Below are positions 33,741-43,649 of a stretch of 64,000 nucleotides of DNA, in pieces. Source of the stretch: Paraburkholderia xenovorans LB400 (lineage in GTDB: Bacteria > Pseudomonadota > Gammaproteobacteria > Burkholderiales > Burkholderiaceae). Under the pieces are notes generated by a model that saw only the letters and a program-made list of their open reading frames with translations, searched no databases and had not been told where the DNA came from. Location: the NCBI RefSeq assembly GCF_000013645.1, contig NC_007951.1, positions 2,108,001 through 2,172,000 on the forward strand, read 5' to 3'. Made by a program: the position numbers and the translations under genes. Each line of letters begins with the position of its first letter. The first letter of the stretch is position 1.

Positions 33741-34090
33741 GGTGTGGTCCCCCAGTTATTCAACGGTCTCGAATGTTGCGGACATCGATCGAACGCACGT
33801 GAATCGTTTTTGTGTCTATTGCCGCGGCGCATGCCGGTGTGGTCCATTTGCCGGGCGCGACGCGTTCACAGTGACGGCGTGCGGTTTCAGGCGGCGTGCT
33901 GACATGCCGTGCCCCGATGTCCTGTATTTAAGAATTGTCAAAGCCCAGCGTCAGTGCGATGGCGCACGGAAACACGCGGTTTGCGGACGTACCGTGTAGC
34001 CATCAGAACGGGCCGGCGCAGGCAGCCAGGCCCCCGGGGCGGGCGTGCGATGCCGGCCTCGTTGAATTTATTGGACCGCTGGGGAACGTG
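33741..34090. other. Divergent intergenic region, carrier-protein operon / EPS operon
   Basis: 350 bp between two divergent operons, which must hold both promoters. I cannot assign convincing boxes. AT-rich sequence near 33920-33945 (TGTATTTAAGAATTGTC) is a possible promoter area for the plus-strand operon. No gene is seen. Confidence 0.4.
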
Positions 34091-34624
34091 ATGAACTGGA
34101 AAACGCTGGAATTCGATCAGCTTTCGGCACGCGAGTTGTATCTGATCTTGCGGGCGCGCAGCGCGGTGTTCGTGGTCGAGCAATCGCATGTTTGTCTCGA
34201 CGCCGACGGCCGCGACGAAAACGCGTTGCATGTGTTCGCCGTGGAGGACATGGCGCGCCCGATGCCGATTCTCGCCTATGCCCGCCTGCAACCGGGCGAC
34301 GCGGAAGATCCGGAGATCACCATCGACAAGGTGCTGACGAGCCCGCTGCGGCGCGGCGACGGCACTGCCGAGCTGCTGCTCGAACGCGTGCTGCAGGCGA
34401 TCGCCGAGCGGTGGCCGGGACATGCCGCGCGTGTCAGCGCGCCGCTCGGCCTGCGCGGGTTCTATGAGCAATTCGGCTTTCGCAAGACGGAGGGGCCGTA
34501 TCTCGAACATGGCGTGCCGTTCATCGGCCTCACTCGCCAGGTGCGCATGAGTCAGCCGCTGTTCGGCGTGCGCCGCCGCGAGCGCGACAGCGCCGTGCTG
34601 GTCAATACCTTCGAGTTGCTGTGA
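34091..34624 (+). CDS. GNAT family N-acetyltransferase, ElaA-like
   Basis: A 177-residue acetyltransferase of the ElaA group. It shows LRARSAVFVVEQ, then LDADGRDENALHVFAV, ITIDKVLTSPLRRGDGTAELLLE (acetyl-CoA loop) and LRGFYEQFGFRKTEGPYLEHGVPFIGL, all in the family order. The target molecule is unknown. It starts the plus-strand EPS operon and its stop overlaps the polymerase start (TGATG), so it is likely cotranslated and may modify an EPS precursor or carrier-bound intermediate. The ATG at 34091 is the family start. Confidence 0.85.
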   Translation: MNWKTLEFDQLSARELYLILRARSAVFVVEQSHVCLDADGRDENALHVFAVEDMARPMPILAYARLQPGDAEDPEITIDKVLTSPLRRGDGTAELLLERVLQAIAERWPGHAARVSAPLGLRGFYEQFGFRKTEGPYLEHGVPFIGLTRQVRMSQPLFGVRRRERDSAVLVNTFELL

Positions 34625-36201
34625 TGGGGCGCATGCTCGTCACGCCATCCAGCGCGCAGCTTGCCCTGGCGAGACCGGCGCCGGACAGGCCACGCGCGCT
34701 GCCCGGCGCCGTTGCCGGGCCGGTTGCGCCGGTTGCGCCGGCCGCACCGCGTGCGCCGATTACGCGCGCGCAGCTCAGAGGCCTGCGCCATCCGCTGCGC
34801 CTGCCGTTGCTGCTGTTTGCGGTGACGTTGGGGCTGATCGCGCTGCATCAGGGCCGCCTGGTCGAGTACTTCTTTCCGTTCGCCGCGTTCGGTATCGCGT
34901 TGCTGCTGTACTGGCGCTCGCCCGCGCATTACCTCGGGTTCGTCTGCTGGCTGTTTTTCCTGACACCCGAGGTGCGCCGTCTCGCGGATTTCGTCAACGG
35001 TGCGTTCAATGATCAAAGTCCGATCATGATCGCGCCTTTGCTCGCCGTCGCGCTTACCGGGCTGACCCTGCTCAAGCATGTCTCGCTGCTGGGGCAGCGC
35101 CGCGCGGCGCCGCTCGTGCTGATCGTGATCGCGCTGCTGTATGCGTATGTGGTCGGCATGGCGCAGGTCGGTCCCGCCGCCGCGACCTATACGCTCATCA
35201 ACTGGCTGTATCCGGTGATGGTGGCGTTTTATCTCACCGTCACGTGGCGCCACTATCCGGACTATCACCGGGTGTTGCTGAAGACGTTTGTTTATGGCGG
35301 ACTCCTGATGAGCGTGTACGGCCTCGTCGAATTCGTTTCGCCGATGCCGTGGGACGCGTTCTGGCTGATCGCTTCGAAAATGCAGTCCGAGGGGCAACCC
35401 GTGCCGTTCGGCATGCGCGTGAGCAGCACGATGAATTCGTGCGGCCCGTTCGCGGTGACGCTCATGACGATTCTGCTGATGTCGTTCGCGGCGCGTGGTA
35501 AAGCGCGCATCGTGCTGGGCTGCGTGGGCATTCCCGTGTTGCTGCTCACCAGCGCGCGCAGCACGTGGGGCGGCTTTGCGATCGCGCTTGCATATTCGTT
35601 TCTCATGCTCAACGGCAAAAGCCGCATGCGTCTGCTGGCCGGCGTGCTGGGACTGGCCGTGATGGCCGCGCCGCTGATGATGATCGATCAGGTTGCCGAA
35701 CCGGTGATACAGCGCTTCAGCACGATGGAGAACCTCGGCCAGGACAACAGCTATCAGGCGCGCGCCGAGTTCTACAAGAGCTTCTTCTCCTCGGCGTTCA
35801 CCGACATCGCGGGGCAGGGGCTCGGCACGATCGGACTCGGCACCAAGCTCTCCGACGACAAATCATCCACGGCGATGGTCGATTTCGACAGCGGCCTGAT
35901 GGAAGTCCCTTTCGTGATGGGGTGGCCGGGCACGCTGCTGTACGCCACCGGCGTACTCATGCTGCTGTGGCGCGCGTACCGCGCGAGCCGGCTGCATCCG
36001 AACGACCTGCTGGCGATTTCCGGCGTCGGCGTGGCAGTGGCGATCTTCTCGATGATGATTTTCATCAACACGCTGACCTCCGTATCGGGAATGTTTTTCT
36101 TTCTCGGCGTGACGCTGCCGGTGATCTCGCTGCGTTATGCGCGTGAACGTCAGAGCATGGCCGCCACGGCTTCACCACGTCACAACAAGATATCCAGATG
36201 A
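34624..36201 (+). CDS. Wzy-type polysaccharide polymerase / O-antigen ligase-like
   Basis: A 525-residue polytopic inner-membrane protein with about 10-12 helices and a large periplasmic loop in the second half (about residues 350-400, ENLGQDNSYQARAEFYKSFF), the pattern of Wzy polymerases and O-antigen ligases. An Ala/Pro-rich cytoplasmic leader of about 50 residues precedes the first helix. No sequence alone distinguishes polymerase from ligase, but presence with Wzx and Wzc points to polymerisation of EPS repeat units. ATG 34624 overlaps the preceding stop; the 3' end overlaps the next gene by four bases. Confidence 0.82.
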   Translation: MGRMLVTPSSAQLALARPAPDRPRALPGAVAGPVAPVAPAAPRAPITRAQLRGLRHPLRLPLLLFAVTLGLIALHQGRLVEYFFPFAAFGIALLLYWRSPAHYLGFVCWLFFLTPEVRRLADFVNGAFNDQSPIMIAPLLAVALTGLTLLKHVSLLGQRRAAPLVLIVIALLYAYVVGMAQVGPAAATYTLINWLYPVMVAFYLTVTWRHYPDYHRVLLKTFVYGGLLMSVYGLVEFVSPMPWDAFWLIASKMQSEGQPVPFGMRVSSTMNSCGPFAVTLMTILLMSFAARGKARIVLGCVGIPVLLLTSARSTWGGFAIALAYSFLMLNGKSRMRLLAGVLGLAVMAAPLMMIDQVAEPVIQRFSTMENLGQDNSYQARAEFYKSFFSSAFTDIAGQGLGTIGLGTKLSDDKSSTAMVDFDSGLMEVPFVMGWPGTLLYATGVLMLLWRAYRASRLHPNDLLAISGVGVAVAIFSMMIFINTLTSVSGMFFFLGVTLPVISLRYARERQSMAATASPRHNKISR

Positions 36202-37391
36202 AGGACAAGAGGATGCGGATTCTGATCGTTACCCACGTCGTGCGCAAGAACGACGGCCAGGGGCGGGTCAATTATGAAATCGTGCTGGCGGCGCTCGCCG
36301 CCGGTCATTCGGTGACGCTGCTCGCCGCCGAAGCGGCGCCTGAACTGGTGCAGCATTCCCAGGTGCGCTTCGTGCAGGTCCCCACCAGCCGTTTGCCGAC
36401 CAAACTGCTTCAGTACCAGATGTTCGCGTGGCGCTGCGGCGCATGGATTCGCGCGCATCGCAACGAATTCGACGTAGTGCACGTGAACGGCTTCATTGCG
36501 TGGGCGCGTGCCGATGTCAACGCCGCGCATTTCGTCCACCACGGCTGGTATCGCTGCGGCTTCTATCCGTTCCGGCTGCTGCACAGCCTGTATCACGCGT
36601 ACCAGGTCATTTACACGCTGCTGAACATCGCGTGCGAAAAGTGGGCGTTCAGGCACGCCGAAGTAATCGTGCCAGTGTCGCAGAAAGTGGCGGGCGAGGT
36701 TCGCGCGCTGGGCATCGGCGAGGCACGCGTGCAGGTGATCCATAACGGCGTCGATACCGGCGAATTCACGCCCGGTGCGCCGGAACGGGCCCGCTTCAAC
36801 CTGCCGCAAGCGCCGTTCATGCTGCTGTTCGCCGGCGACCTGCGCATGTCGCGCAAGAATCTCGACACGGTACTGCATGCGCTCGTGCGTACGCCCCCGG
36901 ACGTGCATCTGGCGGTCGCGGGGATTTTGCACAACAGTCCGTATCCCGCGCTGGTGGAATCGCTCGGATTGACGCAGCGGGTTCATTTCACGGACATGGT
37001 GATGGACATGCCCGCGCTGATGCGCTCGGTCGATGCGTTCGTGTTTCCGTCGCGCTACGAGCCGATGGGACTCGTGCTGCTCGAAGCGTTGTCCGCCGGA
37101 TTGCCGGTCATCACCGTGCGCACCGCGGGTGGCGCGGAAGTGATCGCGCGCGGCAGCGGCATCGTGCTCGACGATCCCAACGACGCCGCCGCGCTCGCCG
37201 TGGCGATCGAACATCTCGCAAGGGAACCGGACTACGCGCGGCGCCTCGGCCTCGCCGCGCGCGCGGTAGCCGGCACGTTGAGCTGGCAGGTCATGGCCGA
37301 GCGTTATCTGTCGGTTTATGAGCAGGTGCATGCGCGGCGTACGTCGCGCGAGCTGCCGGCGGCGTGTGCGACCGCATCGGCGGAGCTATGA
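36198..37391 (+). CDS. GT4 family glycosyltransferase
   Basis: A 397-residue GT-B enzyme. N-terminal RILIVTHVVRKNDGQGRVNYE and FVHHGWYR, central VIHNGVDTGEF, LFAGDLRMSRKNLDTVL, and the donor-site E-x7-E motif in RYEPMGLVLLEALSAGLPV (about residue 290) place it in GT4. It overlaps both neighbours by four bases (ATGA), a tight EPS operon. An internal ATG at 36213 is an alternative start. Specificity is unknown. Confidence 0.87.
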   Translation: MKDKRMRILIVTHVVRKNDGQGRVNYEIVLAALAAGHSVTLLAAEAAPELVQHSQVRFVQVPTSRLPTKLLQYQMFAWRCGAWIRAHRNEFDVVHVNGFIAWARADVNAAHFVHHGWYRCGFYPFRLLHSLYHAYQVIYTLLNIACEKWAFRHAEVIVPVSQKVAGEVRALGIGEARVQVIHNGVDTGEFTPGAPERARFNLPQAPFMLLFAGDLRMSRKNLDTVLHALVRTPPDVHLAVAGILHNSPYPALVESLGLTQRVHFTDMVMDMPALMRSVDAFVFPSRYEPMGLVLLEALSAGLPVITVRTAGGAEVIARGSGIVLDDPNDAAALAVAIEHLAREPDYARRLGLAARAVAGTLSWQVMAERYLSVYEQVHARRTSRELPAACATASAEL

Positions 37392-38545
37392 CCGATACGT
37401 CGATCGACTCGCTGCAGATCGGTATGCACTGGTTCAACGAGAGGCCGGGTGGCCTCGACCGCATGTTCAAGGCGCTGATCGATACGCTGCCCGACCAGGG
37501 CGTCAATGTGCGCGGCATGGTGGCGGGCACACCGGGCGTGTTCGATGTGTCGGGCGGGCGCGTGCTGGCCTTTGCCGGCGCGCAGTCGCAACTCGGCACG
37601 CGGCTGTGGGGCTCGCGCAGGCAGTCGCGCGCGCTGCGGGCCGCGAAGATGCCCGACGTGGTCGCCACGCATTTCGCGCTGTACGCGGCGCCCACCGTGG
37701 GCGTGTTCCGCCGCGTGCCGAAGGTCGTGCATTTTCACGGGCCGTGGGCGGCCGAATCGTTTCCGGGCGGTGGCGGCGGCTGGTCGCGCGCGGCGCGTGT
37801 CGCGCTCGAACGTTTCGTCTATCGCAGCGGGACACGGCATATCGTGCTTTCGCAGGCATTCGGCCGGGTTCTGCACGAAACCTATGGGGTGCGCGAGGAC
37901 AGCATCCGTATCGTGCCGGGTTGTGTCGACGTGGCGCACTTCAATACGCGCGCGACGAAGCGCGAGGCGCGCGGACGTTTGCGCTTGCCGCAGGACAGGC
38001 CGCTGCTGTTCTGCATGCGGCGCCTCGTGTCGCGCATGGGACTCGAGGACCTGATCGACGCGATGGCTATCGTCAAGCCGATGATCCCGGACGTACTCCT
38101 GATCATCGCCGGAAAGGGGCCGCTGGAAGCGCAATTGCAGGCGCGCATCGTTTCGCGCGGCCTGGAGCGCAATGTCCGGCTGGCGGGTTTCGTGGCCGAC
38201 GAGAATGTGCCGCTGTGGTATCGCGCGGCAGATCTTTCGGTGGTGCCCACGGTGTCGCTCGAAGGCTTCGGGCTCACCACGATCGAATCGCTGGCGGCCG
38301 GCACGCCGGTGCTGGTGACGCCGGTGGGCGGCCTGCCGGAAGCGGTGGCGCCGCTTTCGTCCGAACTGGTGCTGCCTTCGAGCGGTTTCAGGTCGATCGG
38401 CGAAGGTATTGCCGACGTACTGCTCGGTCGGCGCGTGGTGCCGGATGCCGAAGCGTGCCGCGCGTATGCGGGCGCGCATTTCGACCGGCCAGTGGTCGCC
38501 GCGCAGGTTGCGCGCGTCTATCGCGAAGCGATCAGCGCATTCTGA
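37388..38545 (+). CDS. GT4 family glycosyltransferase
   Basis: A 385-residue GT-B enzyme beginning IDSLQIGMHWFNERPGGLDRM. KVVHFHGPWAAES and RHIVLSQAFGRVLHETYGV are in the acceptor domain. FCMRRLVSRMGLEDLIDAM and the E-x7-E motif in LEGFGLTTIESLAAGTPV mark the donor domain. The ATG at 37388 overlaps the upstream stop. It is the second of three GT4 genes in this operon. Confidence 0.88.
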   Translation: MTDTSIDSLQIGMHWFNERPGGLDRMFKALIDTLPDQGVNVRGMVAGTPGVFDVSGGRVLAFAGAQSQLGTRLWGSRRQSRALRAAKMPDVVATHFALYAAPTVGVFRRVPKVVHFHGPWAAESFPGGGGGWSRAARVALERFVYRSGTRHIVLSQAFGRVLHETYGVREDSIRIVPGCVDVAHFNTRATKREARGRLRLPQDRPLLFCMRRLVSRMGLEDLIDAMAIVKPMIPDVLLIIAGKGPLEAQLQARIVSRGLERNVRLAGFVADENVPLWYRAADLSVVPTVSLEGFGLTTIESLAAGTPVLVTPVGGLPEAVAPLSSELVLPSSGFRSIGEGIADVLLGRRVVPDAEACRAYAGAHFDRPVVAAQVARVYREAISAF

Positions 38546-38558
38546 TGCGCCTGTGATC

Positions 38559-40985
38559 ATGCGAAGCTCTGCACGCAAAACCTTCGAGCGGCTCGTATGC
38601 GTTATCGCCGTGGCGTTGCCGGTGCTCGTGCTGGTCACGGCGGGCGATGCCGGCTGGACGACGCACGGGCCGACGCTTGCCACCGAAGCGGCGGCCGCCA
38701 CTGCTGCGGCAACCACCATCACAACCGCAACCGCAACGACCGTGGCCGCGGCCAGCCGGCCCGCCGCCGAAGCTCAGGCCGTCTCCGCGCATCCTTCGCT
38801 ATCCTACCGAACCTCGTGGATCGGCAACACGTGGGGCTATGCCGATCATCGCTGGATGCAGATCGACGTGCAGGCGCTCGCCGTCACGCCCGACGGTGAC
38901 GTATTCACGAACGCGCCCTGGGACGAAGGCGGCGGCGAACTCGGCCAGTACCGCAACGGCGAGCTGGTTCGCCACGGCGGCGAGTCGCATGGCTGGGGCA
39001 TGATGGGTGGCGACGCGATCGCCGTGAACAGCGAGTACGTATACGTCGCGCAAACGATGGTGAGCCTCGGCAACGAAGAAGCGAAACACCGCGCGACTCC
39101 GCGCGAGGGCGAAGTATGGACGGGCGTGGCGCGCCGCAGCCGCGCCGACATTCGCGACGGCGTGCCGTTCGCCGGTCAGGTGAAGTTTCCCGCCGGCAGC
39201 CGGCTCGCGTATCTGTTGATCTCCACCTATTCCGACAAGACGGACTATGCGGTGCGCGGCCTCGCTGCTGACGACACGCGTCTGTTCGTCTCGAACCTGC
39301 TCGATAACCGCGTGCAGATCTACGACGCGCAAACCATGCAGCCGGTCGGCGCATTCCCGGTACATGAGCCCGGCCGCCTCGCGCTCGCGCCCGACGGTTC
39401 GTTGTGGGTGATTGAGAACAGCCGCACGGACAGCGCGCGGCGCGTGGTTCACCATGCGCGCGATGGCACACGCCTTGCCGAACTCGCGTTGCCCGACGGC
39501 GTGGTGCCGGTGGATCTCACGGTCGATACGCGCGGGCGCCTGTTGATCGCCGACAACGGCGTACGCCAGCAGATCCTGATCTTCACGGCGGCGCCCGGCG
39601 CGACGGCGGGCAGCACGATTGAGCAGGGAGCGGCCATGCAGCTGTCGGCGAGCTTCGGGCAGGAGGGCGGCATCTACGCGGGGCGCGCCGGCGCGCCGGG
39701 GCCGCGGCGCTTCAACGGGCTGACCGGCGTGGGCGTGGACCGCGGCGGCAACCTGTACGTGTCGATGAACGGCGCGGGGCCGCGCCCGTTCGGCACGGGC
39801 CCGAGCACCTACGACGGCGCACTGCTCGAAAGCTATACGCCCGACGGCAAGCAGCGCTTCAGTCTGCAGGGACTGTTGTTCGTCGACGGCGCGCAGTTCG
39901 TGGATGGCGAGCCGCCTTCGGTGTACAGCGGCAGCAAGCGCTTCACGCTCGATCTCTCGCGTCCGCTTGGCCAGGAGTGGTCGTATGCCGGCTACACGGC
40001 GGATCGTTTCCGCTATCCGTACGATCCGTATTTTCATCTGTATCTCGGCGGCCAGCGCGGCATGCCGATGGTGCGCGACGTGCGCGGCCACCGGCTGCTC
40101 TACACGACCGACATGTACTCGTCGTATCTGCGCATCTACCGTTTCGCCGACGACCGCGAGACCGCGATTCCCGCAGGGCTCTTCTCTCAATCGCATATCG
40201 ACGGCGCATGGCCGCCGAACCAGCCGCGCCAGGGGGAATGGATCTGGCGCGACATGACGGGCAAGGGCGACTTTTCCCCGGCGGCGTTCGACCAGAACCT
40301 GCGCGGCACCGACGCGCCGCCAATGCGCGGCTGGTGGGTGGATAGCCACGGCGATATCTGGCAGGGCACCGAATCGCAGGGCATTCGCTGCTTTCCGCTG
40401 CAAGGCTTCGACCGCGTTGGCAACCCGATCTACCGCTACGCGGCGATGCGGCAGTATGCGCCGCCCGCGCCGTTCTACCGGATCGCACGCCTGAATTACT
40501 TCCCCGACCAGGACAGCATGTTCGTGTCCGGTTCGACGCCCGCGCATCCGTTCGTTCAGGAGAACTGGAATGGCGCGGGTTCGCAGTTGGCCCGCTACGA
40601 CCACTGGAAGAGCGGCAAGCCCGTGCTGCGCTATGTGATCGGCTTGCCCGACCGCGGCGCGCCGGACTGGTCGTCGATCAGCGGCTTCGCGGTGGCCGGC
40701 GATTACGTTTTCGCGGTCGAAACGCGCGGCGCGGTGGTGCGTGTGTACGACCGCGCGAGCGGACGCGATGTCGGCCGCCTCTCACCGGGCAAGGAAGTCG
40801 GCTCGACGAGCGGCTGGGTCGATGTGCCGATGCCGATGACCGCGCATCGCCTCGCTTCGGGCGAATACCTCGTGCTGGTGGAAGAAGACGCGTACGGCAA
40901 AGCGCTGATGTACCGCTTCACGCCGCAAACGGCGCCGCCTGCCGCGGCCGCCTCTCACTCAACGACTGTTGCGCAGACTCCATGA
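38559..40985 (+). CDS. Large exported propeller-like protein of unknown function
   Basis: An 808-residue protein with an N-terminal signal or anchor helix (RLVCVIAVALPVLVLVTAG) followed by an Ala/Thr-rich linker of about 45 residues and a large periplasmic domain. Repeating segments such as DGDVFTNAPWDEGG, DTRLFVSNLLDNRVQIYDAQTMQPVGAFPV, RLALAPDGSLWVIEN, RGRLLIADNGVRQQILIF and GVDRGGNLYVSMNGAG look like NHL/SMP-30-type beta-propeller blades. No catalytic motif is recognised. It lies between two glycosyltransferase genes and overlaps the next start by four bases, so a role in EPS handling outside the cytoplasm is likely. The ATG at 38559 is chosen at the signal sequence. Confidence 0.7.
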   Translation: MRSSARKTFERLVCVIAVALPVLVLVTAGDAGWTTHGPTLATEAAAATAAATTITTATATTVAAASRPAAEAQAVSAHPSLSYRTSWIGNTWGYADHRWMQIDVQALAVTPDGDVFTNAPWDEGGGELGQYRNGELVRHGGESHGWGMMGGDAIAVNSEYVYVAQTMVSLGNEEAKHRATPREGEVWTGVARRSRADIRDGVPFAGQVKFPAGSRLAYLLISTYSDKTDYAVRGLAADDTRLFVSNLLDNRVQIYDAQTMQPVGAFPVHEPGRLALAPDGSLWVIENSRTDSARRVVHHARDGTRLAELALPDGVVPVDLTVDTRGRLLIADNGVRQQILIFTAAPGATAGSTIEQGAAMQLSASFGQEGGIYAGRAGAPGPRRFNGLTGVGVDRGGNLYVSMNGAGPRPFGTGPSTYDGALLESYTPDGKQRFSLQGLLFVDGAQFVDGEPPSVYSGSKRFTLDLSRPLGQEWSYAGYTADRFRYPYDPYFHLYLGGQRGMPMVRDVRGHRLLYTTDMYSSYLRIYRFADDRETAIPAGLFSQSHIDGAWPPNQPRQGEWIWRDMTGKGDFSPAAFDQNLRGTDAPPMRGWWVDSHGDIWQGTESQGIRCFPLQGFDRVGNPIYRYAAMRQYAPPAPFYRIARLNYFPDQDSMFVSGSTPAHPFVQENWNGAGSQLARYDHWKSGKPVLRYVIGLPDRGAPDWSSISGFAVAGDYVFAVETRGAVVRVYDRASGRDVGRLSPGKEVGSTSGWVDVPMPMTAHRLASGEYLVLVEEDAYGKALMYRFTPQTAPPAAAASHSTTVAQTP

Positions 40986-42136
40986 AAATCATTCACCTCG
41001 CCAATCACGCGAAATGCATCGGCAACGGCATCGTCAACGTGATGATCGACCTGGCCTGCCTGCAGGCGCGCGCCGGCCACGACGTGACGGTGGCGTCGGC
41101 CGGCGGCGGCTTCGAGGCGTTGCTGGCGCGGCACGGCGTGCGCCATGTGCTGCTGCCGCAGTCGCCCAGACCGTCCCGCGTGGTGGGCATGGTGGCGGCC
41201 TTCAGACGCCTCGTCGCGCAGTACGATCCCGACGTCGTGCACGCGCACATGATGACCGGCGCGTTGATCGCGCGCATGAGCGCGCTGCGGCGCCGCTACG
41301 TGCTGATCACGACGGTGCACAACGAGTTTCAGCGCAGCGCGACGCTGATGGGCGTGGGCGACCACGTAGTGGCGGTCAGCGATGCGGTGGCCGTGGCAAT
41401 GGCGCGGCGCGGCATTGCGCGGGAGCGTCTGAGCGTGGTGCGTAACGGCACGATCGGCACGCCGCGCCTCGCCGACACGCCGATGCCCGCACAGCCGCAA
41501 CTCGCGCATCCATGCGTCGTCACGGTGTCGGGCATGTATGAACGCAAGGGCATCGGCGATCTGCTGCACGCCTTCGTGCTGCTGCACGAGCGCGTGCCGG
41601 ACGCGGTGCTGTATCTCGTGGGCGACGGGCCGGACCGTGTTGCAATGGAGGCGTTGGCGCGGCAGCTGGGTGTCGCCGCGCAGGTGCGTTTCGAAGGTTT
41701 TGTCGCGGACCCGCGTGCGTATCTCGCCCAGGCCGATGTGTTCGTGCTCGCTTCGCACTATGAAGCCGCCGGGCTCGTGCTGTGCGAAGCGCGTGAGCTG
41801 GGGCGCGCGATCGTGGCGACGCGCGTGGGCGGCATTCCCGAGATGCTCGACGGCGGCGAAGCCGGCGTACTGGTGCCGGTGCAGGATCCCGCTGCATTGG
41901 CGGAAGCGATCGGGCATCTCATGACCGCGCGCGACGCGCATGCGGCGCTGACCGCGCGCGCGCCGTACAAGCTCGAAAAATTCAGCGTGCAGCAGGTGAG
42001 CGACGGCTATCTGTCGATCTACGAACGCACGTTGGCAAGTTGCCAGCCGCGCCGTTTTGCGAGCATCGCCACGCGTGGGATGACTGCACCGGGCAGGGTG
42101 GTGCGCGACAGCGTCACGCAATCGACCACGATCTGA
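40982..42136 (+). CDS. GT4 family glycosyltransferase
   Basis: A 384-residue GT-B enzyme: MKIIHLANHAKCIGNGIVNVM at the N-terminus, VVHAHMMTGALIARMSAL and TTVHNEFQ in the acceptor domain, VSGMYERKGIGDLLHAF and the E-x7-E motif in HYEAAGLVLCEARELGRAIV in the donor domain. It overlaps the upstream gene by four bases and is the last gene of the plus-strand operon. It converges with the flippase gene, 52 bp away, without an obvious terminator. Confidence 0.88.
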   Translation: MKIIHLANHAKCIGNGIVNVMIDLACLQARAGHDVTVASAGGGFEALLARHGVRHVLLPQSPRPSRVVGMVAAFRRLVAQYDPDVVHAHMMTGALIARMSALRRRYVLITTVHNEFQRSATLMGVGDHVVAVSDAVAVAMARRGIARERLSVVRNGTIGTPRLADTPMPAQPQLAHPCVVTVSGMYERKGIGDLLHAFVLLHERVPDAVLYLVGDGPDRVAMEALARQLGVAAQVRFEGFVADPRAYLAQADVFVLASHYEAAGLVLCEARELGRAIVATRVGGIPEMLDGGEAGVLVPVQDPAALAEAIGHLMTARDAHAALTARAPYKLEKFSVQQVSDGYLSIYERTLASCQPRRFASIATRGMTAPGRVVRDSVTQSTTI

Positions 42137-42188
42137 TAGAACGGGCCGCGCACAGCGACCCGCCTGTTGAACCCGCCGTCCTCCGGAC

Positions 42189-43649
42189 TTAGCTGCTGGT
42201 GGACGGCGTAAAGCGCGCCCAGAGCTTGTAGACGACGCCGCGAAGTTCGCTCGACCCATGCAGCGACAGCCCGAGATTCGCGAGCGCCAGCACCAGTGCC
42301 GCGGCGATCAGCGTCGGCAGCGCGCTGATCGAATCGGCGAGCACGACCGCAACCAGCAGGAACGCGAGGTGAGCCAGCATATTGCGCACGATGGTCCACA
42401 CGTGCAGCCGCGCGAAAGCCAGCAGCACGCCATAGTCGAAGAGCGTTTTCAGCGTGACGACGATCCCCGCGCCCATGATCCCGAACCAGTGAATCCCGCA
42501 CCATAGCGCGCCGGCGAACACCGGCAGTTCGAACCAGCTCACCGTGGCGACGGCGGCCGGACTGGTCTGCGCCTGGATCAGAATGCCCAGAATCCCGCAC
42601 TGGCCGCTCAGCCAGACGCCGAGCACGAGCACGCTGGCGACCGGCGCGGCGGCCGCGACAGTCGGCCCGAGCCAGAGCAGCAGGAAAGGCTTGAGCGCGA
42701 ACAGCGCGACGATCACACACGGTGTAAACGCGCCGTTGAGAAAGGCGAGAGCGCTATGCGCCAATGCGTCCGCATCCGCGCGGGAGACGGCCGACAGGCG
42801 CGGGAACAGCGTGCGCACCATCGCGATAGGCAGCAGATTCAGGCGCGTGATCAGATTCTGCGGCGTCGCGTAGTACGTCACGTAGCGCGCGCCGAGCAGT
42901 GCGCCGACCAGCACGCGGTCGAGTGTCGACGCAATCATGTTGGCGCCGGAGAACATCAGCATCCAGCGGCCATAACGGAACAGTTCGGCCATCACATGCC
43001 ATTGCGGCATGCGCACGCGGCGAATTCCCAGCGCGCGAAACGCGGCCGCGCCCAGCATCATGCCGGCGACAAGACGCGCCACCACAGCAGCCGGAATCAC
43101 CACCGCGAGGGAGGGCGAAAAGCAGAAGATCGCCGCTAACGGCAGCAACTGGAACAGCGCCGTGCCGAGCGTCTGGTTGATGTTGAAGCTGGCGAAGCGT
43201 TCCACGCCATTGATGGCGCCCGCAAACACCCACGAGACGTTGGCGATCGGCACGGCCACGGCGATCCACGGCAGGCTCGCCATCACTTCGCGCTGGAAGG
43301 CCGGTTCGATCTTCACGCCGTGCGTGATATAGACGACCGTGCCGACATAAATGAGGAGTCCGCCGACGATGCCGGTGCCCAGATTCATGAACCACGCGCT
43401 CCAGAAGATGCGCTCGATCGAGTCGTCGTTGGCGGCGCGTGCCTTGGAGATCTGATTTTCCGTGGCGAGACTCGTGCCGAGATCCAGCACGCTGAAATAG
43501 CCGATCAGGGTCCACACCAGATTGATTACGCCGTATCGCTCGACGCCCATCAGGTGAATGTAGGCGGGCACGGTGACGAGGGAGATGAACGTTGGAGCGA
43601 TCGCTCCGGCGAAATTGATGACGATGTTCCTGACGATACTTCTTTCCAT
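42189..43649 (-). CDS. Wzx-type oligosaccharide flippase
   Basis: A 486-residue polytopic membrane protein of the MOP/PST superfamily with about 12-14 predicted helices. The start RNIVINFAGAIAPTFISLVTVPAYIHLMGVERYGVINL is typical of Wzx. It should move the lipid-linked repeat unit across the inner membrane for the Wzy-like polymerase. It stands alone on the minus strand, convergent to one operon and divergent from another, so it may be separately regulated. Confidence 0.9.
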   Translation of the reverse strand: MERSIVRNIVINFAGAIAPTFISLVTVPAYIHLMGVERYGVINLVWTLIGYFSVLDLGTSLATENQISKARAANDDSIERIFWSAWFMNLGTGIVGGLLIYVGTVVYITHGVKIEPAFQREVMASLPWIAVAVPIANVSWVFAGAINGVERFASFNINQTLGTALFQLLPLAAIFCFSPSLAVVIPAAVVARLVAGMMLGAAAFRALGIRRVRMPQWHVMAELFRYGRWMLMFSGANMIASTLDRVLVGALLGARYVTYYATPQNLITRLNLLPIAMVRTLFPRLSAVSRADADALAHSALAFLNGAFTPCVIVALFALKPFLLLWLGPTVAAAAPVASVLVLGVWLSGQCGILGILIQAQTSPAAVATVSWFELPVFAGALWCGIHWFGIMGAGIVVTLKTLFDYGVLLAFARLHVWTIVRNMLAHLAFLLVAVVLADSISALPTLIAAALVLALANLGLSLHGSSELRGVVYKLWARFTPSTSS

